Of a DNA stretch of 49,706 nt, positions 26,233 to 33,374 are shown one piece after another (position 1 is the stretch's first letter; the number at the start of each line of letters is the position of its first letter). The position numbers were made by a program, and so were the translations under genes. The notes below the pieces were generated by a model. It saw only the letters and a list, made by a program, of their open reading frames with translations. It did no database searches and was not told the DNA's origin. Source of the stretch: Salinivirgaceae bacterium (GTDB taxonomy: Bacteria; Bacteroidota; Bacteroidia; Bacteroidales; SZUA-534); the NCBI GenBank assembly GCA_017551905.1, contig JAFZKK010000092.1, positions 1 to 49,706 of the forward strand, read 5' to 3'.

Positions 26233-27009
26233 TCACTGTTTAAGAGCCTGATATAGAGCATCAATGGCGTCTTTCGGATTGCCTTTTTCGGTCAGCAGCG
26301 ACACAAATTTGCTGCCGATTATAGCTCCGGCGGCGTATTCTTGAGCGTTTTCAAGTGTTTGCCGGTTGCTGATGCCGAATCCAATCATCCGCGGATTTTT
26401 CAATTTCATGGCATCTATCCGTTTGAAATACTCCAACTTAGCATCGCCGAAACTATTTTGTGCGCCGGTAATGCTGGCCGAGCTTACCATATAGATGAAA
26501 CCGTCGGTGTGCTCGTCGATGAAGCGTATGCGCTCATCGCTTGTCTCGGGCGTAATCATCATTATGATGCGCAGGTCGTATTTGTCGGCAATTGGCTTAA
26601 CATCACGCAGATAGTCGGCAAACGGCAGGTCGGGGATGATGGCGCCGCTCACACCGCTTTTCACGCAACTTTGGCAGAAACGCTCTATGCCATAATGCAT
26701 TACAACGTTCAGGTAGCCCATCATAACAAGCGGAATGCGAACCTGGTCTTTTATCGCCTCAAGTTGGTCGAAGAGTTTTTGCAGTGTCATTCCGTTTTTC
26801 AAGGCGATAGTTCCCGCACTTTGAATCACAGGGCCGTCGGCCAGCGGGTCGCTGAATGGTATTCCCACCTCAATCATGTCTATGCCGTTTTCTTGTAGCG
26901 TAAGTATCACATCGCCAGTGCTTTCCAGCGTGGGGCAGCCGGCGCAAAAGTACAGCGATAATAGTTTGCGGTTTGCGCTCTCGCTGAATAGTTTGTTTAT
27001 TTTATTCAT
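26233..27009 (-). CDS. trpA: Tryptophan synthase alpha chain
   Basis: A 258-residue TIM barrel that splits indole-3-glycerol phosphate to indole and glyceraldehyde-3-phosphate. The catalytic Glu is in MIEVGIPFSDPLADGPVIQ (about 46-64) and the second acid in PDLPF-DY. Phosphate-binding loop motifs are G-FGISNRQT (about 205-213) and GAIIGSKFV (about 227-235). Its start overlaps the trpF stop region by 8 nt, so translation is probably coupled. The gap to trpB that follows is unusual, because these partners are usually adjacent or overlapping. Confidence 0.96.
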   Translation of the reverse strand: MNKINKLFSESANRKLLSLYFCAGCPTLESTGDVILTLQENGIDMIEVGIPFSDPLADGPVIQSAGTIALKNGMTLQKLFDQLEAIKDQVRIPLVMMGYLNVVMHYGIERFCQSCVKSGVSGAIIPDLPFADYLRDVKPIADKYDLRIIMMITPETSDERIRFIDEHTDGFIYMVSSASITGAQNSFGDAKLEYFKRIDAMKLKNPRMIGFGISNRQTLENAQEYAAGAIIGSKFVSLLTEKGNPKDAIDALYQALKQ

Positions 27010-27661
27010 TTTTCAGTTCTGTTATAAATTGTTTCAAAATTTCAATGTTTTTAACTGCCGGACTTGTCTCGAATCGCGAGTTTAGGTCGATGCCGGCGCA
27101 TCGTTTGTGAGTGTTGACAAAGGCGGAGACCCGCCAAGTGTCGTCTGGGCCAATGCCGCCGCTCAACAGATACGGTGTGTTTCCGTTGTATAAGTCGAGC
27201 ACATTCCAATCAAATTGTGTTCCATTTCCGCCGGCAAGTTTGCTTTTTGTGTCGAAGACGAACACATCGACAATGCCTTCGTAATCAGCGCATTGCCGCA
27301 AGTCATTTGTTGTGCCGATGTTTATAGCCTTGAATATTTGTCTGTTATTCATTGCCGGCATTTTAAGTAGCTTTTCGCAAAACTCAACAGTCTCATTTCC
27401 ATGTAGTTGCACGCAATCAAGATTGTACTTTAAAACTCGTTCTCTGATAAAATTCTCGTCAGCGTTTACAAAAACGCCAACACGTTTCGCCGCAGCCTTC
27501 CTAATAACTTCAATATCAGTAGGGTAGAGGTCTTTTGCTTCAACAAAACGTGGACTTTTTTCGTAGAAAATCAACCCGATGTAGTTGACACCCAACCGGC
27601 ACACATCTTCGATGTTTTCGGTGTTTCTCATTCCGCAGACTTTAATCAGCATTGTGTTCAT
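27002..27661 (-). CDS. trpF: Phosphoribosylanthranilate isomerase
   Basis: A 219-residue TIM barrel catalysing the Amadori rearrangement of phosphoribosylanthranilate to CdRP. The catalytic Cys is in IKVCGMRNTENI (about 6-17). VQLHGNE lies at about 80-86. The catalytic Asp lies in the conserved region before LLSGGIGPDD (about 165-174), and GIDLNSRFE(T)SPA-K is the C-terminal phosphate-binding motif. It lies 2 nt after trpC and overlaps trpA. Confidence 0.95.
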   Translation of the reverse strand: MNTMLIKVCGMRNTENIEDVCRLGVNYIGLIFYEKSPRFVEAKDLYPTDIEVIRKAAAKRVGVFVNADENFIRERVLKYNLDCVQLHGNETVEFCEKLLKMPAMNNRQIFKAINIGTTNDLRQCADYEGIVDVFVFDTKSKLAGGNGTQFDWNVLDLYNGNTPYLLSGGIGPDDTWRVSAFVNTHKRCAGIDLNSRFETSPAVKNIEILKQFITELKNE

Positions 27662-27663
27662 TT

Positions 27664-28467
27664 TTAAGCGTTTAACATCGAAATGAATTTTGACAATTCC
27701 GCCCCGGGATTATCAGCGCGCATAAAATGTTCGCCCATAAGGAAGCCGCGGAAACCAGCCTGGCGAAGCTGCAGCACCGTCTCTGGCTTGCTTATGCCGC
27801 TCTCGCTCACTTTGCAGACGCTAGCCGGTAGTTTTTCGGCAAGCCTGAAGCTGTTTTCGACATCGGTAACAAACGAACCAAGGTTCCGGTTGTTAATTCC
27901 GTACATATCAGGCTGTTGAGCCGCATATTCAAAGTCGCGGTCGTTGTGCATTTCAAGCAGAACTTCCAAGCCAAGCTCGTGAGCTGTCTGTTGCAGTTGG
28001 CGGCATTCGTTTTTTGTCAGGCAAGCGGCAATCAGCAGTACAGCTGACGCACCGCACAGTCGTGCTTGGAAAAGCTGGTACTCGTCAATCACAAAATTCT
28101 TATACAATATAGGTATGCTCACTCCCGATTTTCGCGCCTCGGTAATAAATTCGTCTTTTCCGCCAAAGAACTCATAATCAGTAAGAATACTAATGGCCGA
28201 CGCTCCGTTTTGCATATAGCCGAGCGGAATTACAGAGGCTTTGCCGGCCTCTTTTATCCAGCCTTTGCTGGGCGATTTTCGTTTGAATTCGGCAATTATC
28301 CCGTTTGGCGATTCCATCAACGCTTTCCGCATCGATTTCACTTCAAACGCACCCGATTCAATGACTTTTGTTGTAGCCTTGTGAATCGCCTCTGGACTGA
28401 TATTTCTTTTGAAATCAGCCACTTTGGCGCGTTTGTGTGCAACAATCGTTTCTAAAATGTCGGCCAT
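27664..28467 (-). CDS. trpC: Indole-3-glycerol phosphate synthase
   Basis: A 267-residue TIM barrel that closes the indole ring of CdRP. The signature is IIAEFKRKSPSKGWI (about 55-69), with catalytic Lys/Glu, then SILTDYEFFGGKDEFI (about 93-108). Further motifs are PILYKNFVIDEYQL, GINNRNLGSF and VSESGISKPE (about 218-227). It is not fused to trpF, unlike in E. coli. It lies 6 nt after trpD. Confidence 0.96.
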   Translation of the reverse strand: MADILETIVAHKRAKVADFKRNISPEAIHKATTKVIESGAFEVKSMRKALMESPNGIIAEFKRKSPSKGWIKEAGKASVIPLGYMQNGASAISILTDYEFFGGKDEFITEARKSGVSIPILYKNFVIDEYQLFQARLCGASAVLLIAACLTKNECRQLQQTAHELGLEVLLEMHNDRDFEYAAQQPDMYGINNRNLGSFVTDVENSFRLAEKLPASVCKVSESGISKPETVLQLRQAGFRGFLMGEHFMRADNPGAELSKFISMLNA

Positions 28468-28473
28468 TGTCTA

Positions 28474-29478
28474 TTACGAGTTTAGTTCGGCAAATTTCTT
28501 GAATGTGGCAAGTGCTCGGCCGCTGTCAATCGACTCGCGGGCAATGCTGATGCACTCTTCGATGCTCTTTTGGCCTTTCTCCAGAATCTGAATACCGAAG
28601 GCTGCGTTGGCCAAAACGATGTTCTTCTGTGCCGGCAACGCGCGGTTTTCAAGCACTGCGTCGAAAATTGCGGCAGCTTCTTCTTCTGTCGCTCCGCCTA
28701 CAAGCTCCTCCGGTTTGGCAATTTCGAATCCAAGGTCGCTTGGCGAGAAAATTTTTTCGTAGTTGTTGGTTGTAACTTTGAAGTCGCCGGTCAGCGAAAT
28801 CTCATCGTATCCGTCGATGCTGTTGACAATGCCGTAGTCGATGCCAATCTTCTGATATACTTGTTTATAGAGCCGCATCTGGTCGAGGTTGGCAACACCT
28901 AACAACTGGCATTTTGGTTGTGACGGATTGACAATTGGGCCGAGTAGGTTGAAGATTGTCGGGAATTGCAGAGCCTTGCGTATCGGGCCAACGAATTTCA
29001 TCGCCTTGGCAAACAGTTGCGCGTGCAGGTAAACAATGCCGGCCTCGTTAAGACTTCGATTCAGACGGTCGATGTCATCGGTGAATTTCACACCATGGTG
29101 CTGTATCACATTCGATGCTCCGCTAACCGAAGTTGCTGCAAAATTGCCGTGTTTAGCCACTTTGTAGCCGGCTCCGGCAATCACAAAACAGCTTGTTGTC
29201 GATATGTTGAAGGTGTTTTTGCGGTCGCCGCCGGTGCCAACAACATCAATGTAGCGGTCGGCGTTCAGAATGGCCGGAACACCGGTCTCAAGAATGCCGT
29301 CGCGGAAGCCTAAAAGCTCGTCAACAGTGACGCCGCGCATCTGCAAGCCTGTAAGCAAGGCTGTTATCTGTTCGTTTGGAAACTCGTTTTTGGTTATTCC
29401 AATCAAAATCTGTTTCATCTCTTCGCGAGTCAATTCCTCGTGATTCAAAATCCGTTGTAGTGTCTCTTTCATTTCCAT
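28474..29478 (-). CDS. trpD: Anthranilate phosphoribosyltransferase
   Basis: A 334-residue cytosolic enzyme adding phosphoribose from PRPP to anthranilate. The PRPP-binding loop is DVVGTGGDRKNTFNISTTS (about 79-97), followed by AKHGNFAATSVSGASNVI. The anthranilate-contacting region is GPIRKALQFPTIFNLLGPIVNPSQP (about 165-189). It is a monofunctional TrpD, not fused to TrpG. It is the first structural gene of the operon and lies 45 nt downstream of an attenuator terminator. Confidence 0.96.
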   Translation of the reverse strand: MEMKETLQRILNHEELTREEMKQILIGITKNEFPNEQITALLTGLQMRGVTVDELLGFRDGILETGVPAILNADRYIDVVGTGGDRKNTFNISTTSCFVIAGAGYKVAKHGNFAATSVSGASNVIQHHGVKFTDDIDRLNRSLNEAGIVYLHAQLFAKAMKFVGPIRKALQFPTIFNLLGPIVNPSQPKCQLLGVANLDQMRLYKQVYQKIGIDYGIVNSIDGYDEISLTGDFKVTTNNYEKIFSPSDLGFEIAKPEELVGGATEEEAAAIFDAVLENRALPAQKNIVLANAAFGIQILEKGQKSIEECISIARESIDSGRALATFKKFAELNS

Positions 29479-29522
29479 TTTTGTAATTTTTTATTGTTAG
29501 TGTTTAAGAAGAAAAATCTGTC

Positions 29523-29556
29523 AAAAAAAAAGGCCTGTCGTGATTGACAAGCCTTT
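29523..29556 (-). terminator. trp attenuator terminator
   Basis: An 11-bp stem with one G-U pair is formed on the minus strand by AAAGGCTTGTC (29556-29546) and GACAGGCCTTT (29539-29529). It has a six-nt loop and is followed by nine Ts in all (29531-29523). It lies 31 nt after the leader peptide stop and 44 nt before trpD. Confidence 0.9.
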
Positions 29557-29587
29557 TGTATTCTTTATACACATATAGCGCGGCACC

Positions 29588-29644
29588 TCACGACTTTTTT
29601 AATCTTGAGTTTTGCCACCACCAATATGCGTTAAAATTGTTCAT
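29588..29644 (-). CDS. trpL: trp leader peptide with Trp-Trp-Trp
   Basis: An 18-residue peptide MNNFNAYWWWQNSRLKKS. The three TGG codons are 8-10 (29623-29615), and the stop TGA lies inside the antiterminator segment. It is nested in a longer open frame that runs back into the upstream gene, but only this ATG lies downstream of the predicted transcription start. Position, Trp run and following terminator are diagnostic of a trp leader. Confidence 0.88.
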   Translation of the reverse strand: MNNFNAYWWWQNSRLKKS

Positions 29645-29669
29645 CTGTTTGTTTTTGTTTTTACGGGTG

Positions 29670-29704
29670 CAAATATGAAATGATTTTTTGTTGCTTGTAT
29701 CAAA
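29670..29704 (-). promoter_or_regulatory. Probable trp operon promoter
   Basis: CATATTTG on the minus strand (29677-29670) is one mismatch from TAnnTTTG. A TTTG at 29704-29701 lies 23 nt further upstream, slightly longer than usual. The start near 29663 would give a 19-nt lead to the leader peptide. Confidence 0.4.
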
Positions 29705-29780
29705 AAATGCAAAAAAAAATTGATTTCTTGTATCGTGTTGTTTATAAGTTATATAGATGACAATTCGGTATTGAATATTA

Positions 29781-30869
29781 TCAATGTGATGCCTCGGGAA
29801 CGTTGACATTGCGCCCCAAAACTTCGCGTGCTTCTTTGGCAAATTCGTGCAGACGCCCCCAATTGTCGGATTTTATTGGTGCAATCAAACCGGCTTCGGT
29901 ATCGGCAATTGGCACAATGAAAAACAGACGTTTGCCATTCACCGTCGGGTTATGGACATAGGTTAGCACATAGTCAGCCTCAATCTTTGGCTTTTGTCCG
30001 TTACGCTTTGTAAGTCTGATATTTACAATGGCAGCGCCGTCGCGAGGAGCGGTTCGCTGGGCGCTCACAAAATTGCCTAACGAATAGACTAACAGCTGAT
30101 TATTCACAGTGTCCATTTCCATTGGTTGCAACACATGCGGATGTGAGCCTATTATCAAGTCAACTCCTTGACGTTTAAGCATTTCGGCAAGTTGCATTTG
30201 CTCCTTGTTGGGCATTGTGTCGTACTCTATGCCCCAGTGCATGCAGGCGATAATCAAATCGGGATTCTGCCGTTTTGCTGCAGCTATATCGTTGATAATG
30301 TTTTGTTTGACAATTCGATTCACAACGGTTCCTTTCGGCGTTGGCAGTTCGTTGGTTCCGTATGTGTAGTTCACAAAAGCAAGTTTAATGCCTTTTACAT
30401 TGTAAATCAGCGGATAAGTTTGCCGCCATTCGGCTGAGTCGTGAAACGTGCCGGTGTGCGGAATATGCAGAGAATCAAGTGCGTCAAGCGTGCGCACAAC
30501 ACCAGTCAATCCACGGTCGCAGGTGTGGTTGTTGGTTGTGAGCAGAATGTCGAAGCCGCATTCCTTGACAGCCACAGCCAGCTCGTCGGGTGATGAGAAC
30601 TGCGGATAGCCTTTGAACGGTGGTCCAGCCAGCGTAACTTCCAGATTACCAACAGCTAAATCGGCTTTTTCAATATAAGGACTGATGTAGCGGAAGCAGT
30701 CGGTGTAGTCGTAGGTTTTGGACGAATCGTTGTAGGCTGCGGCAATTTGGGCGTCGTGCCCCATAATGTCGCCTGCAAACAACAGTGTTACAACAGAATC
30801 AGCTGTTTGTGCGCTTGCAAAACCGTTTGCTGAAAAAGCGGCAATAACCAATAAATGTTTCAGTTTCAT
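29781..30869 (-). CDS. CapA-like metallophosphatase-fold protein
   Basis: A 362-residue exported protein with signal peptide MKLKHLLVIAAFSANGFASA. The PGA_cap (CapA/PgsA) fold is visible. FAGDIMGHD (about 31-39) and AVGNLEV (about 73-79) are followed by ILLTTNNHTCDRG (about 109-121), with the metal-binding Asn-His. Later motifs are ACMHWGIEYD (about 209-218) and GSHPHVLQPME (about 241-251). CapA proteins are needed for poly-gamma-glutamate capsules in Bacillus, but many Bacteroidetes copies stand away from capsule genes and have no assigned role. It is the last gene of the four-gene sensor cluster, 3 nt after the EEP gene. Confidence 0.85.
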   Translation of the reverse strand: MKLKHLLVIAAFSANGFASAQTADSVVTLLFAGDIMGHDAQIAAAYNDSSKTYDYTDCFRYISPYIEKADLAVGNLEVTLAGPPFKGYPQFSSPDELAVAVKECGFDILLTTNNHTCDRGLTGVVRTLDALDSLHIPHTGTFHDSAEWRQTYPLIYNVKGIKLAFVNYTYGTNELPTPKGTVVNRIVKQNIINDIAAAKRQNPDLIIACMHWGIEYDTMPNKEQMQLAEMLKRQGVDLIIGSHPHVLQPMEMDTVNNQLLVYSLGNFVSAQRTAPRDGAAIVNIRLTKRNGQKPKIEADYVLTYVHNPTVNGKRLFFIVPIADTEAGLIAPIKSDNWGRLHEFAKEAREVLGRNVNVPEASH

Positions 30870-30872
30870 TGT

Positions 30873-31937
30873 CTATTTGTTGTGGTAAATGTTCAGAAAT
30901 ACAGGCAAATGGTCGCTGTATCCGCCCAAATATTTGTATCCGGCGTAGGTGCGGTACGGCTTAAATCCAACGCTTGCGTCGTCAGCCTCGAGCAGAAATG
31001 GCGCGTTGAAAACTTGCGCGTCGTCTTTTGTGGTGTTGAGCGGTCCGTTGCCGTCAAGCAGCGCCCCCGATATTATCATTTGGTCGAGAATACCCCAACT
31101 GCCGTCGTATTTATGTGTGCCCCAACCCTTTACAAATTGCATGTGGTAGGCGAGGTTGTATAGTTTCGATTGCTCAATTGTTGAAAAATCGGTCTGTGCC
31201 TGCAACTCGATGCAGACACTGTTGTTGTCGGGATAGTCGTTCAGGTCGCCCATAATGATAATTGCAGCCCGCTGATTATCAGCAAAAAGCGAATCGACTT
31301 TCGAACGTACTATTTTAGCCACATCGCGGCGCAGCTCGTCGGTTTCGGTTTGGCCGCCCCAACGCGAGGGCCAGTGATTTACAAACACATGCAGTGTGTC
31401 ACCGTTGAGGGTTGTTCCGGATGCCATGATAATGTCGCGTGTTCCGCGTCCGTTTTTCTGCACAAATACTGGTATGTAGCTCACTCTGAATGGTTTAAAC
31501 CGTTTAGGTTGGTAGAGTAGGGCCACATCAATTCCGCGGCTGTCGGGCGACTCTTTGTGCAGATAGCTGTAACCGAATCGGCGCAGGTTCGAGTTGTTTA
31601 CCAAACTTTCAATCACGCTGCGCGACTCAACCTCGCAAAGTCCCACAATGTCGGGCGGAGTCCAGCCTCCAACGGCGGCTATCACCTTGCTAATCTGTGC
31701 CCTTTTGGTGTAGAAGCGTTGTTTTGTCCAGTGTTTCTCACCATCGGGTGTAAACTCGTCATCGTTTTTATTGGGGTCGTCGTCAATGTCGAAGAAATTC
31801 TCGCAGTTGTAGAACATTACCCGCAGATATCGCTCTTTTTCAACAACTTGGCGCAATTCATCGGGCAGTTCGCCGCTTTGGGAGAATGCCTGGTACCACA
31901 TCAGTGCCAAAAAAGCGATTGTGACGATGCGTTTCAT
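30873..31937 (-). CDS. Exported endonuclease/exonuclease/phosphatase family protein
   Basis: A 354-residue protein with signal peptide MKRIVTIAFLALMWYQAFSQ. The EEP fold signatures are VMFYNCENFFDIDDDP (about 40-55), DIVGLCEVESRSVIESL (about 95-111, with the metal-binding Glu), FVNHWPSRWGGQ (about 165-176), IIMGDLNDYPDNNS (about 205-218) and GYSDHLPVFL (about 340-349). Such enzymes cut phosphodiesters or phosphomonoesters; an exported copy may degrade extracellular DNA or lipids. It overlaps the beta-helix gene by ATGA and is followed closely by capA. Confidence 0.85.
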   Translation of the reverse strand: MKRIVTIAFLALMWYQAFSQSGELPDELRQVVEKERYLRVMFYNCENFFDIDDDPNKNDDEFTPDGEKHWTKQRFYTKRAQISKVIAAVGGWTPPDIVGLCEVESRSVIESLVNNSNLRRFGYSYLHKESPDSRGIDVALLYQPKRFKPFRVSYIPVFVQKNGRGTRDIIMASGTTLNGDTLHVFVNHWPSRWGGQTETDELRRDVAKIVRSKVDSLFADNQRAAIIIMGDLNDYPDNNSVCIELQAQTDFSTIEQSKLYNLAYHMQFVKGWGTHKYDGSWGILDQMIISGALLDGNGPLNTTKDDAQVFNAPFLLEADDASVGFKPYRTYAGYKYLGGYSDHLPVFLNIYHNK

Positions 31938-33355
31938 TGTTCAATTCTTTCGTAAGCGCCTAAATCAGGCAGGCTGTCGCGTTCGTTGCCGTCTAAATCA
32001 AGCGGAAAATCAATCAGATAGGCTGGATTTCCGCAGTCTTTTGCCGCCGACAGCGTGTCGAGCCGGTAGTCGCCTTCAGCCGCATTGACAAAGCGGGGGA
32101 GGGCGGTCGGGTCCGTAATTACATTGCGATAAACGCTTGTGTCGCTCACATTAAAACGGCTGCCAACCTTCAGCATACAGTTGTCGAACTTGTATTTGAA
32201 GACTGTGCCTTTGCTGTCTAACTGATTAACATAGAATTCGTCGGTAAGCGAGCCGCTGATGATGCTGTTGGCGAATAAAGCATTAAAATCGTAGATGTTT
32301 ACCGAGTCTTTCGAAACGTAATAATTGTTGAAGACAACCGATTGTGAGGTATGGCTGCCGTAGTTGGCAAGCGTGGTGTGCACAAACTCATAGTTTCCGC
32401 CAAGCAGCAGCGCAGCCAAATAGTAGCCGCAATTTGAAACTACAGTGTTGTAAACCTGCAAGTTGGCGTTTTGCGCGTAGATGCCTGAAATGGCCATATT
32501 TTCGATTATCGTGTTCGATATTTTCAAACTCACTTCGCCTTCGTTGTGATTGTCAATCTGGACGCCTTTCGTTCCGTTTCTGATAATCGCGTAATCGATT
32601 GTATTTCCGCTACTTCCGGTCAAAATATGCACGTTTCCAAAGTAGTACATTATGTCGCCGACGTAATAAGCCGCTCCCCATTGTCCGGGCCTTTTGGCGT
32701 AATATTCCTCAAGCCTGTCGCCTTGGAAAATAACGGGCGCCTCAGCTGTTCCGTTCACATGCAGTTGGCCTTTCACCAGCAGGCTCGAGTTGCTGTGGAA
32801 ATAAATTTTCGCTCCGGCATCGATGTCAAGAGTGCAGAGCGTGTCCACAAGTATCGAGTTGTAAATCAGATACGGCTTGTCGGTTGTCCAATGTTCGTTG
32901 CCGATTATTGAGTCGTTGTAGAAAACAACGTCCTGGCCAAATGCTTCAAGTTTAACATTTTGCTTGTTGCCGTTTGTTGTAAACGACACTGAATCAAGGA
33001 TAAGCACCGGCGCATTGTCGCTTAGCGGGTCAACTGTAACTTCAACAAAGATGTAAGCGCTGTCTTTGCCTCTTATTTCCAAATCTTTATAGGAGTTTGT
33101 GGCAATTCCGTCGATGTTCAGCCTGAAATATCTGTTCGGCACTGATACCGATGTCCGTACGGCGTCTTTGTTATTGTTGTAAACCGTAAAATGCCGTGTG
33201 GCGGAGCCTATTGAGGTGAAAACAGTGTCAAATTTCAGTGTATCGGCCGAAAACGACAGCACAGCGTCTGACGAGTTTGTGAATCGTTCCTCATCGTAGC
33301 ACGATTGCAACACCAGCGCGCACAACAGAGAACAGTACAGAAAGCAAGATTTCAT
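31934..33355 (-). CDS. Lipoprotein with right-handed beta-helix
   Basis: A 473-residue predicted lipoprotein beginning MKSCFLYCSLLCALVLQSC, with lipobox Cys19. The open frame continues into the upstream gene, but the lipobox and a 19-nt gap to that gene's stop fix the start. Residues 30-165 form an Ig-like beta domain (DAVLSFSADTLKFDTVFTSIGSATRHFTVYN). About 165-440 are short beta repeats with Ile/Asn/Val ladders (IIENMAISGIYAQNANLQVYNTVVSN), the pattern of a parallel beta-helix. The C-terminal motif DLDGNERDSLPDLGAYE is the common ending of Bacteroidetes choice-of-anchor or Por-associated beta-helix proteins. A surface location and polysaccharide contact are likely; no catalytic motif was recognised. 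Confidence 0.75.
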   Translation of the reverse strand: MKSCFLYCSLLCALVLQSCYDEERFTNSSDAVLSFSADTLKFDTVFTSIGSATRHFTVYNNNKDAVRTSVSVPNRYFRLNIDGIATNSYKDLEIRGKDSAYIFVEVTVDPLSDNAPVLILDSVSFTTNGNKQNVKLEAFGQDVVFYNDSIIGNEHWTTDKPYLIYNSILVDTLCTLDIDAGAKIYFHSNSSLLVKGQLHVNGTAEAPVIFQGDRLEEYYAKRPGQWGAAYYVGDIMYYFGNVHILTGSSGNTIDYAIIRNGTKGVQIDNHNEGEVSLKISNTIIENMAISGIYAQNANLQVYNTVVSNCGYYLAALLLGGNYEFVHTTLANYGSHTSQSVVFNNYYVSKDSVNIYDFNALFANSIISGSLTDEFYVNQLDSKGTVFKYKFDNCMLKVGSRFNVSDTSVYRNVITDPTALPRFVNAAEGDYRLDTLSAAKDCGNPAYLIDFPLDLDGNERDSLPDLGAYERIEQ

Positions 33356-33374
33356 CAGCAGAATTTTACTTGCT

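Larger units (their letters stand above)
29479..29669 (-). promoter_or_regulatory. trp operon leader with ribosome-mediated attenuator
   Basis: The leader carries a short ORF with three adjacent Trp codons (29644-29588) and a terminator (29556-29523). A 7-nt segment GTCGTGA covers the leader ORF's stop codon (29594-29588). It can pair with TCACGAC (29543-29537), which is the loop plus the 3' arm start of the terminator. A ribosome stalled at the Trp codons would leave GTCGTGA free to form the antiterminator; a ribosome reaching the stop would mask it and allow termination. Everything from promoter to trpD fits Trp attenuation. The stretch between capA and trpD holds no other gene. Confidence 0.85.

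Noticed and set aside
29588..29842. 84-residue open frame before trpD as an ordinary gene
   Set aside because: Only its last 18 codons lie downstream of the likely promoter; the upstream part overlaps capA and has no coding character. The meaningful unit is the trp leader peptide.
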